This document shows positions 1 to 6,016 of a stretch of 13,933 nt of DNA, one piece after another. This stretch comes from Acidithiobacillus sp. (GTDB taxonomy: Bacteria > Pseudomonadota > Gammaproteobacteria > Acidithiobacillales > Acidithiobacillaceae): the NCBI GenBank assembly GCA_027445725.1, contig DAIAVG010000018.1, positions 1-13,933 of the forward strand, written 5' to 3'. The stretch's first letter is position 1, and every line of letters begins with the position of its first letter. Below the pieces are notes generated by a model. That model saw nothing but the letters and a program-made list of their open reading frames with translations, did no database searches and was not told where the DNA came from. The position numbers and the translations under genes were made by a program.

Positions 1-76
1 TGGCGAACTCGAGTGAGTAGCGCGTCGAGAGAATTATAATACTTGTGAGATCGGGCATCCAAAATCTAAGCCAAAA

Positions 77-748
77 TTATTGGGTGTTGTTCACTATCGG
101 CAATTGCGCAGCCTTCCATTCTGGAAAACCATCCTCCAGGCGGCGAGCTTGATAGCCAGACTGCCGCAGTTTTTCCACCGCTTCAAAAGCCAGCATGCAG
201 TAGGGTCCACGGCAGTAGGCGACGATCTCCAGTTCTTTCGGTAGTTCGGCCAAGCGTTCAGGCAAGGTGTCCAGCGGGATGCTGATTGCGCAGGGGATAT
301 GACCAGCCTCGTACTCGCCGGAAGGGCGCACATCAATCACCATCGCCTCGCCGGAATGCGCCATCTGCAGCAGTTGGTCGCGGCGTACCGGGGTGAGGAG
401 GTCACGGTGGCAGAAGTTTTCCCGGACAATGCGCTCCACCTCCGCAAGATTACGTTCCGCTAGGCCGCAGATACTGCCCACTACGGTTGGGATGGCATCG
501 TCGGTCAATCGGTAGATAACCTTCAAGCCTTCCTTGCGCGATTGCACCAGTCCGCTATCGCGCAATATCTGCAAGTGATGGGAGGTGTTCGCCACTGACA
601 TGTCTACGGCCTGTGACAAGGCTTCCACGCAATGCTCGCTCTGTGCCAGTGCTTCCAGCAACGCCAGTCGGTTGGCGCTGGCCAGCGCCTTGGCAACGCG
701 GGCGAACTGCTCGAACAGTCTTTTCTTTGGGAGGCTATCGGAGAACAT
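77..748 (-). CDS. ArsR-family transcriptional regulator fused to a rhodanese domain
   Basis: The 223-residue protein joins two domains. Residues about 12-85 are a winged helix-turn-helix of the ArsR type, with the recognition region around SVANTSHHLQILRDSGLV. Residues about 123-218 are a rhodanese (sulfurtransferase) domain with the D139-V-R141 segment, a GHIP motif at 149-152 and the active-site loop CRGPYC, whose first Cys (C179) should carry the persulfide. C40 lies where the ArsR metal/thiol motif usually sits. ArsR-rhodanese fusions of about 220 residues are a known family, generally linked to sulfide/persulfide or metal(loid) sensing; the signal here is not known. I start at ATG 748 because that gives the usual family length, although no strong Shine-Dalgarno precedes it. 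The frame stays open to ATG 949, which would add 67 unrelated basic residues. Its target genes are not evident; it is transcribed away from tatA. Confidence 0.85.
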   Translation of the reverse strand: MFSDSLPKKRLFEQFARVAKALASANRLALLEALAQSEHCVEALSQAVDMSVANTSHHLQILRDSGLVQSRKEGLKVIYRLTDDAIPTVVGSICGLAERNLAEVERIVRENFCHRDLLTPVRRDQLLQMAHSGEAMVIDVRPSGEYEAGHIPCAISIPLDTLPERLAELPKELEIVAYCRGPYCMLAFEAVEKLRQSGYQARRLEDGFPEWKAAQLPIVNNTQ

Positions 749-950
749 AAGTAGGATTCTACCCGTCAGAACAAGGTAGCGCCAGGGACTCAGAGCACCT
801 CGAATCCCGCGACTGATTTTGGGGGGTGGCGCATCGTGAACCATCGTTCCAAACAGCTCGCGCTGCCCCGGAATCTCGACCTCCGCATCGATTGCCCGAG
901 CTATCCGTTTTCGCCCCTTCTTCGGCTTCGCCATGGCAAAAATCCCCATG

Positions 951-972
951 TCTCAACGGGGTCTCAACGGGG
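951..972. repeat. Perfect 11-bp tandem duplication
   Basis: The unit TCTCAACGGGG occurs twice in immediate succession (951-961, 962-972). On the minus strand it lies directly upstream of ATG 949, the alternative far-upstream start of the ArsR-rhodanese frame. It could be a replication slip or a repeated protein-binding site. Confidence 0.7.
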
Positions 973-1230
973 TCCTTGCCCAGCCCCTGCAGAATTAGTA
1001 CACTAGGGCTTTGCCGAAAGAATTTCGTGATTTGATCCTGAATTAGTTATTTACGATTTTTCTGGCCATGTCGTCCGGATTCTCGTTCTTTTTTATTTTC
1101 CTTCTGGAGTTTGTTTCGTCTTACACACCTGCTTCCGTCAATACACTAACTGAAGTTTAACCGAACCATGCGCTTTCTTGATTGCCAATCCTTGACGGCA
1201 TTCAAAACACTGGACCCGATCATCAGCATA

Positions 1231-1249
1231 TAACATATTGTTAAATATG
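1231..1249. promoter_or_regulatory. Overlapping AT-rich palindromes, possible operator
   Basis: Two perfect palindromes overlap: TAACATATTGTTA (1231-1243, arms of 5 bp around TAT) and CATATTGTTAAATATG (1234-1249, arms of 6 bp around GTTA). Short AT-rich inverted repeats are typical binding sites of ArsR-type regulators, and the nearest regulator gene is the ArsR-rhodanese gene to the left. The link is inference; AT-rich DNA produces such palindromes by chance more often than GC-rich DNA. Confidence 0.3.
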
Positions 1250-1252
1250 AAA

Positions 1253-1380
1253 TTAAGCGCACCATATATTTAATTTTTAGAACTGTCATCAATCAACCAT
1301 TCGCATCAGTACGTCGGTGAATAATTTTTTGGACTTGATTATAGATCAGTGTGCATAACGGGCGTTGGCTTAAGCGCACC
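1253..1380. repeat. Direct repeat TTAAGCGCACC, two copies
   Basis: The 11-mer TTAAGCGCACC occurs exactly at 1253-1263 and at 1370-1380, enclosing 106 bp of AT-rich DNA. The enclosed segment has no matching terminal inverted repeats that I can see and no coding content. It could be a scar of a former insertion, paired binding sites, or chance. Confidence 0.4.
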
Positions 1381-1469
1381 TTGAGGCAAGAGGGGAACTG
1401 TGGAGTTTCGTCCACCTCCCGCCACTAGTTCATGGAAGGACAGGGAAATGGGAAAGTAAGAAGTTCAGA

Positions 1470-1507
1470 AAGAGAACTCTAGCTGGTCAGATGGTACTGG
1501 TTCTCTT
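1470..1507. promoter_or_regulatory. 8-bp inverted repeat upstream of tatA
   Basis: AAGAGAAC (1470-1477) is perfectly complementary to GTTCTCTT (1500-1507) with a 22-nt loop. No T-run follows, so it is not a standard terminator. It sits about 135 bp before tatA and could be a leader stem or a binding site. Confidence 0.3.
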
Positions 1508-1641
1508 CATAGTTGGAGCGAATGACCGCTATTTAATCTACCCTTATTCATAGTTTATCCTGCTGCGGGAAGGGCCACTTCCTTCAGGTACAGGCCGGAT
1601 AAATCGGGATGAGATATGGATCAACCAGTGAGGATATGATC

Positions 1642-1893
1642 ATGGATATATTCAGCCTTCCGCATTTGATTATTTTGTTATTGATTGTTATGGCGCTTTT
1701 TGGGACATCCAAAATCAAAAATATAGGAGGAGATTTAGGCTCTGCCATAAAAAGTTTCCGGCAGGCTATGAAGGAAGAAGAGCAACTGTCATCATCAAAA
1801 GCCCCAGACGCTGCGACTAAGTCGCTTGAGCACATTAGGGAGACGGAGGCAATCGAGGAGACGACCGCAGAAACGCTTCATACGAAGTCATAG
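1642..1893 (+). CDS. tatA: TatA-type twin-arginine translocase subunit (orphan)
   Basis: The 83-residue product matches the TatA layout: a very short N-terminus, one membrane helix (about residues 4-20, FSLPHLIILLLIVMALFG), the FG hinge, then an amphipathic helix with the conserved pattern GGDLGSAIKSF, and a charged, Glu-rich tail. TatA multimers form the protein-conducting element that moves folded proteins with RR signal peptides across the inner membrane, working with TatB and TatC. Neither tatB nor tatC lies nearby, so this is either a detached tatA or a paralogue. I chose ATG 1642 because GTGAGG (1628-1633) lies 8 nt before it; two in-frame upstream starts at 1609 and 1636 are poorer. 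Codon use is AT-richer than in neighbouring genes, hinting at a different origin. The next gene on the strand, 236 bp downstream, is a CLC channel gene. Confidence 0.88.
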   Translation: MDIFSLPHLIILLLIVMALFGTSKIKNIGGDLGSAIKSFRQAMKEEEQLSSSKAPDAATKSLEHIRETEAIEETTAETLHTKS

Positions 1894-2129
1894 GATAATA
1901 AATATACGACATGTTCCGGAGTAAGAACGGCCGGAATGCGTGGGCACTCAGGGGCACCTCTGTTGATCTACACCTTTGTACCGACCTTTCCGTCTCGGCA
2001 AACTTCATCGAGCAAGCGGGTGTCGTCCTTGGCTGATGACAGACGGCTTGGTGAAACCAGCAAGATCACCGGGCAGGCTATGGATTAACCCTATAAGCAC
2101 GGATTAACCAATATCAGACGGAATAATCA
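1894..2129 (+). other. Inter-gene leader before the CLC gene, with several hairpins
   Basis: This 236-bp spacer holds a stem TTCCGG/CCGGAA (1914-1919 with 1931-1936, loop 11), a stem TGTCGTC/GATGACA (2021-2027 with 2035-2041, one G-U pair, loop 7) and a stem GGT/ACC extended by AGC/GCT with one bulge (about 2046-2061). None is followed by a T-run, so tatA read-through into the CLC gene is possible. Near its end are two copies of GGATTAACC. A structured 5' leader is plausible, but I recognise no known riboswitch. Confidence 0.35.
2082..2109. promoter_or_regulatory. Paired GGATTAACC direct repeats flanking a -10-like hexamer
   Basis: GGATTAACC occurs at 2082-2090 and 2101-2109, a 19-bp period, with TATAAG (2092-2097, five of six bases of a -10 box) between them. 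No good -35 hexamer lies 16-18 bp upstream, which would fit an activator-dependent promoter. The site is 20-48 bp before the CLC start codon. Confidence 0.35.
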
Positions 2130-3554
2130 ATGGGAAACGAAAAATTAGTCGCGAATTCCACCGAGGCTACTGATGAGAACATAATCAACCACAGCTGGAG
2201 AGATATACTAACGCCACCTGCAAAAGGTAAAAACAAAGCGCGATATTTTATTACTCCCATTATCATCGGGCTTATCACCGGGGCGCTGTCTCTGGTTTTC
2301 ATCGAGATAATGGATTTTTTTACCAAATTCTCCTTGGGGACCCTCTCTCATTTCATCCCGCCGCGCTCATCCGGTTTCGGTGGCGGAGTTCAGACGTCTT
2401 ATACACCCGCTCCGGCCTACCCGTTCATGATTCCCATCGTCGAGGGAATTGCCGGGTTCATTTCTGGGATACTGTCCCATCTCATTCTTAAAAACCCCGG
2501 CAGCCTGGGCGCTAACAAGGCGATTCGCGCCTACCATGAAAATCCGGAATCGCTCACCCTGGGGGAATCTTTCACCACGCTTTTTACGTCGGCGATGGTA
2601 CTGGGTTCCGGCGGACCTTCCGGTCGCGAAGGTGCGATGAGTATGGTGGGGGGGAGCGTCGGCGTATACATCGCCAAACTGCTCAAGCAAAAGCCCCACG
2701 AAGTTCGCGAGGCCTTGGCCATAGGGGTAGGCGCGGGACTGGGGGCCATGTTTAAGGCCCCCCTGGCGGGCGCCATCGCCAGCAGTGAAATATTTTTCAA
2801 GCACGATTTCGATATCGAAACGATCATCCCTGCTTTTGCCGCCTCGGCGGCGGCTTACCTGGTGGTGGCCACCAAGGTAGGTTTTTCGCCCCTGTTCCAT
2901 ATCGGCCTTCTACCGGTGCACAACTTCGAGTTGAAATATCTTCTGTGGTTTTCCATTTTTGGTGTTTTTGCCGGCCTGATTGCCCGTCTTTTACTGTGGG
3001 TGTTTTATTATATCTCGGCTTTGTTCAAGAAGATGAAGCGACCGATCTATCTCCGCGCCATGATAGGTGGCGTCTTAGCCGGCTTCGTTGGCCTGTTATC
3101 ATCTTATGCCATAGGAAACGGCTATGGATGGTTGCAGTTGATCATGGACCACAAAATCTCTCCGGGATTGACCGAGCTAGCCCTTGGTATAGGGTGTGTT
3201 ATCCTGGCCATGTCACTGATTGCCGGCTCTGGCGCATCCGGCGGTGCCTTTAGTCCGACGGTGGTCATTGGTGGTCTTTCGGGCGCTCTATTTTGGCATT
3301 TTGCGAAGGCCGTTTCCCCCGACCTTAATATACCCATTGCCATGTTCGTGGTGGTCGGAATGATGGCGGTCTTTTCCGTAGCGGCGAATGCCCCCTTGTC
3401 TACCATCGTTATGATCACCGAAATGACCGGCAGTTATGGTGTACTTTTGCCGGCCATGCTCACGGTAGGAATAGCCATGATGTTTGGCGGCGATCATTCG
3501 TTGTTCGACGCACAACACGATCATCGCACCGTGTCTAGCCGACTACATATTTGA
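2130..3554 (+). CDS. CLC-family chloride channel / H+-Cl- antiporter
   Basis: The 474-residue polytopic membrane protein carries the CLC signatures in order: GSGGPSGREGAM (residues 159-170, with E167 in the place of the gating glutamate), KAPLAGAIASSE (209-220), SGASGGAFSP (367-376, the third Cl-coordinating loop) and FSVAANAPLSTIVMITEMTG near 415-433. It resembles the compact bacterial CLC type that lacks cytoplasmic CBS domains and ends soon after the last helix. The GREGA motif and the lack of a CLC-F signature argue against a fluoride exporter. Members move chloride, often coupled to protons, and in E. coli support extreme acid resistance; here a role in acid or anion homeostasis is inferred. 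ATG 2130 follows a moderate Shine-Dalgarno, GACGGA. The gene lies downstream of tatA and upstream of an APC permease, all on the same strand. Confidence 0.9.
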   Translation: MGNEKLVANSTEATDENIINHSWRDILTPPAKGKNKARYFITPIIIGLITGALSLVFIEIMDFFTKFSLGTLSHFIPPRSSGFGGGVQTSYTPAPAYPFMIPIVEGIAGFISGILSHLILKNPGSLGANKAIRAYHENPESLTLGESFTTLFTSAMVLGSGGPSGREGAMSMVGGSVGVYIAKLLKQKPHEVREALAIGVGAGLGAMFKAPLAGAIASSEIFFKHDFDIETIIPAFAASAAAYLVVATKVGFSPLFHIGLLPVHNFELKYLLWFSIFGVFAGLIARLLLWVFYYISALFKKMKRPIYLRAMIGGVLAGFVGLLSSYAIGNGYGWLQLIMDHKISPGLTELALGIGCVILAMSLIAGSGASGGAFSPTVVIGGLSGALFWHFAKAVSPDLNIPIAMFVVVGMMAVFSVAANAPLSTIVMITEMTGSYGVLLPAMLTVGIAMMFGGDHSLFDAQHDHRTVSSRLHI

Positions 3555-3561
3555 GTCTGCA

Positions 3562-3587
3562 TCTCGAAAACGAGCGTTTATTCGAGA
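3562..3587 (+). other. Inverted repeat just after the CLC stop
   Basis: TCTCGAA (3562-3568) is perfectly complementary to TTCGAGA (3581-3587) with a 12-nt loop. A shorter alternative hairpin CTCG-AAAA-CGAG uses the left arm, so the two are mutually exclusive. A-rich rather than T-rich sequence follows, so it is a weak terminator candidate; it might stabilise or attenuate the transcript. Confidence 0.3.
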
Positions 3588-3668
3588 AAATGATTGCCCA
3601 TGAAACACCGTATAGGCAGGTATTATCAGGAGGTGCATGTCAAAAACGAATGTTGGAGAGATCGCCCA

Positions 3669-3806
3669 ATGAACCAACTTATATGGGATACACGTCCGAT
3701 ATCGATTTATTGTCCTTTCTGCAAGGTTCTTTATTTTCAGGAACAACCGCCGCTGGGTTTAGGCGTAGAGATCCATCCGTATCCGCTCCGTATTTTTCCG
3801 CGTTGA
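3669..3806 (+). CDS. Possible 45-residue CPFC microprotein
   Basis: A short ORF encodes 45 residues with one CPFC pair (residues 15-18) flanked by aromatic and hydrophobic residues, and a proline-rich C-terminal half ending LRIFPR. I do not recognise a family. Support for expression: ATG 3669 has the Shine-Dalgarno GGAGAG (3655-3660) at 8-nt spacing, and its stop (3804-3806) runs straight into the strong Shine-Dalgarno of the permease gene (GAGGAGG, 3804-3810), an arrangement that would couple their translation. The same frame is open upstream to ATG 3594 and 3600, which lack good ribosome sites. A CxxC in a small soluble peptide suggests a metal-binding or redox role, but with only one pair this is speculative. 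It may be a chance ORF. Confidence 0.4.
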   Translation: MNQLIWDTRPISIYCPFCKVLYFQEQPPLGLGVEIHPYPLRIFPR

Positions 3807-3817
3807 GGAGGCCCTGA

Positions 3818-5878
3818 ATGGCTTGGTTGCGTCTGCCCACCCGGCTTCACCGCGCTGTAAACGTCTTCAACCCGAAGATTTTCGAAAACCTCTCGCTGGC
3901 GGCTTTTCTGGCTTGGGTAGGTCTTGGTTCCGATGCCCTGTCGTCGTCTGCCTATGGTCCTCCTGAGATCTACTACGCCCTCAAGGGCCACGAATATCTC
4001 TCCGTATTCCTCGCTATCGGTATTCCGTTCTCTGTATTCGTGATTTCCGCGGGTTATAAACAGGTCATCGCATTGTTCCCGGATGGCGGCGGCGGCTATC
4101 ACACCGCAACGACCCTGTTGGGTCCGTTGGCAGGGCTGGTCAGCGGTTCCGCCTTAATCGTCGACTACATCCTGACGGCCGCCATTTCGGTAGCCTCAGG
4201 GACCGAGGCTCTACTCAGCACCATGTCGGCGCGTTGGTACGACGAACGCCTTCTCTTTGATTTGGCTGTACTGCTCTTCCTAATGTTTATCAATCTGCGC
4301 GGGATGAAGGAATCTATCAAAGTTCTACTGCCTATTTTTATGGCCTTCGTCATCACCCATATCATTATGCTGGGCTGGGGGTTGGCCAGCCACGTCAGCA
4401 ATGTACCGCAAATCACCCGTGATACGGTGACCAGCGTCCAGCATGACAACCTACAATACGGCTGGATTTTCATCGTGGCACTGATCATGCGTGCGTTCAG
4501 CCTCGGCGGTGGTACGTACACGGGTCTGGAAGCCGTCGCCAATGGTGTCCACATCATGCGCGAACCGCGGGTGCAGACCGGGCAGCGCACCATGACCCTA
4601 CTGGCGACCTCTTTGTCTTTGGTAGCGGGCAGTCTGATTTTCCTGTACCTGATGTATCATGTGCATGGACATGTGGGACAAACCCTGAATGCAGTCCTCT
4701 ATGGCGCGATTACCCACGGATGGACACTAAATGGCATCCATTTCGGTCCTTACGCGACGCTGATTACGCTGGTGACCGAGGGATTGCTGCTCTTTATTGC
4801 CGCCAACACCGGTATCATCACCGCGCCCATCGTTATGGCGAACATGGCCGTCGATCGTTGGCTGCCGGAGCGTTTTTCCTATCTGTCCGATCGGTTCGTA
4901 TCGCATAACGGCATTCTGCTGGTTGGCGTTGCGTCCATCGCCATTCTCTTGACGACCGGCGGCCATGTCCGCATCCTCGTGGTCTTGTACAGCATCAACG
5001 TGTTCATTACCTTCACCCTGACTATGGCGGGCCTATCACGGCACTGGTTTTCCCAGCGCCATCGTGGTGAACCCTGGAAACATCGCCTGATGATCAGCGC
5101 GTTCGGCTTTATGGTAACGGCGTCCATCCTCGCTATCACCATCTTCGAGAAATTTGATGCGGGCGGTTGGTTTACTCTGCTGGTGACCAGCATCGCCATC
5201 ATTATTGGTTATCTGATCTACCGGCATTACAAGGGTATTAGCAAGATGACCGAGGAACTCGATGAAACCATGCTGGATATGGTGCCCGACAACTTACAGC
5301 CGGGTCCGGCGCTGCCCATGGATCCACGCGGTGCAACGGCGGTGATTTTTGTCAGCAAGTTTGACGGCGTTGGCTTGCACACCTTGCTGACGGCACACAG
5401 AATGATCGGTAGTTTTGTAAAAAATTATGTGCTTTTGTTAGCGGGTGTTGTCGGCCAAGGCGAGTTCAAAGGCATCACGGCACTCGAAGAATTGAAGGTC
5501 TATGTCGAGGCCGAGGCTAACCAGTACATAGCCTTTTGCCGTAATGAAGGCATGGCGGCCACTTGGTTTGCGACCTATTCGACAGACCGGATTCAAGCCA
5601 TGGAGGAACTCGCGAATGTGGCCGTTCGTTACTTCCCGCAGAGCACTTTTTTCGCTGGCCGAGTAATTGATTCGACCTATCAGAGTCCATTCTGGGGACT
5701 ATTGCATGATGAGGTCAGCTTCATCGTCCAGGACCGCCTGCAGCATGATGGCTTCACCATGATGATTGTACCGGTGCATGTGCGGGGGGTTCCCAGTCAG
5801 CCGCCACGCATTACCCTACCGATCTCTATGCCGGAAGACATGGAACTAATCCAGCCCGATAAGGCCGGGTGCGTTTAA
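3818..5878 (+). CDS. APC-superfamily permease with C-terminal cytosolic domain (KimA/YdaO-like)
   Basis: The 686-residue protein has about 12 membrane segments up to residue 468, then a soluble region of about 215 residues. The first helix carries GLGSDALSSSAYGPPE (35-50), the unwound substrate-site pattern of APC carriers, and is followed by DGGGGYHTA (89-97) and the Y-T-G-L-E-A segment near 234-239. The SDALSS-AYG pattern and the long cytosolic C-terminus resemble KimA/YdaO-type potassium transporters, though such proteins are often annotated simply as amino acid permeases. Substrate is therefore uncertain: K+ or an amino acid/amine. ATG 3818 has a strong GAGGAGG Shine-Dalgarno 7 nt upstream. 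The gene follows the CLC gene and the possible microprotein, which suggests joint control of ion balance. A weak hairpin CGTTT-AAGC-AAACG (5872-5885) overlaps the stop codon. Confidence 0.82.
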   Translation: MAWLRLPTRLHRAVNVFNPKIFENLSLAAFLAWVGLGSDALSSSAYGPPEIYYALKGHEYLSVFLAIGIPFSVFVISAGYKQVIALFPDGGGGYHTATTLLGPLAGLVSGSALIVDYILTAAISVASGTEALLSTMSARWYDERLLFDLAVLLFLMFINLRGMKESIKVLLPIFMAFVITHIIMLGWGLASHVSNVPQITRDTVTSVQHDNLQYGWIFIVALIMRAFSLGGGTYTGLEAVANGVHIMREPRVQTGQRTMTLLATSLSLVAGSLIFLYLMYHVHGHVGQTLNAVLYGAITHGWTLNGIHFGPYATLITLVTEGLLLFIAANTGIITAPIVMANMAVDRWLPERFSYLSDRFVSHNGILLVGVASIAILLTTGGHVRILVVLYSINVFITFTLTMAGLSRHWFSQRHRGEPWKHRLMISAFGFMVTASILAITIFEKFDAGGWFTLLVTSIAIIIGYLIYRHYKGISKMTEELDETMLDMVPDNLQPGPALPMDPRGATAVIFVSKFDGVGLHTLLTAHRMIGSFVKNYVLLLAGVVGQGEFKGITALEELKVYVEAEANQYIAFCRNEGMAATWFATYSTDRIQAMEELANVAVRYFPQSTFFAGRVIDSTYQSPFWGLLHDEVSFIVQDRLQHDGFTMMIVPVHVRGVPSQPPRITLPISMPEDMELIQPDKAGCV

Positions 5879-5977
5879 GCAAACGGCCATTATGGACAAC
5901 CTGAGCCGCAAAGACCAAGACACAGCGTCCTCCGCTGCCTGCGCACGAATCGGCTTCTAGTGTAGTGTGGCATTCTG

Positions 5978-6012
5978 TCACCGACATGCTCATGCGTTGC
6001 GAAACTCGGTGA
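5978..6012. terminator. Inverted repeat between convergent genes, possible terminator
   Basis: TCACCGA (5978-5984) and TCGGTGA (6006-6012) form a perfect 7-bp stem with a 21-nt loop. It lies between the stops of the APC permease gene (plus) and the diguanylate cyclase gene (minus), where a two-way terminator would be expected. Neither strand shows a clear T-run after the stem, so termination is only a suggestion. Confidence 0.3.
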
Positions 6013-6016
6013 AACT

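Larger units (their letters stand above)
749..1641. other. Long intergenic region, AT-rich, no convincing gene
   Basis: About 0.9 kb separates the ArsR-rhodanese start from tatA. The part from 749 to 949 continues the regulator's open frame on the minus strand and might code for an N-terminal extension. From about 1000 to 1560 both strands are broken by many stops and the DNA is clearly AT-richer than the flanking genes. What it holds: an 11-bp tandem duplication (951-972), overlapping AT-rich palindromes (1231-1249), an 11-bp direct repeat (1253-1263 and 1370-1380), a short imperfect hairpin (about 1393-1420, stem GTGGA/TCCAC plus GGG/CCC), an 8-bp inverted repeat (1470-1507) and a 5-bp hairpin GGAAG/CTTCC (1568-1582). 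A weak promoter-like pair TTGGAC (1329-1334), 17 bp, TGCATA (1352-1357) could drive tatA. It may be a worn-down insertion site or a regulatory region; I see no readable gene remnant. Confidence 0.6.

Noticed and set aside
35..40. TATAAT at the left edge as a plus-strand promoter
   Set aside because: No acceptable -35 hexamer lies 16-18 bp upstream and no plus-strand gene follows.
1138..1236. 32-residue minus-strand ORF with a CFEC motif
   Set aside because: No ribosome site before ATG 1236, it lies in AT-rich DNA full of stops, and its start overlaps the palindromes.
1264..1369. Segment between the TTAAGCGCACC repeats as a MITE or integron attC site
   Set aside because: Its ends are not inverted repeats and no paired attC core sites could be laid out.
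1975..2060. Possible fluoride riboswitch before the CLC gene (GGCTGATGAC at 2031-2040 resembles its 3' half)
   Set aside because: The required 5' half with GATG in the first stem-loop and the paired GCC segment was not found, and the CLC protein lacks a CLC-F-type signature.
1936..2088. 50-codon ORF on the plus strand between tatA and the CLC gene
   Set aside because: No Shine-Dalgarno, no recognisable family, and it overlaps the hairpin-rich leader; I treat it as chance.
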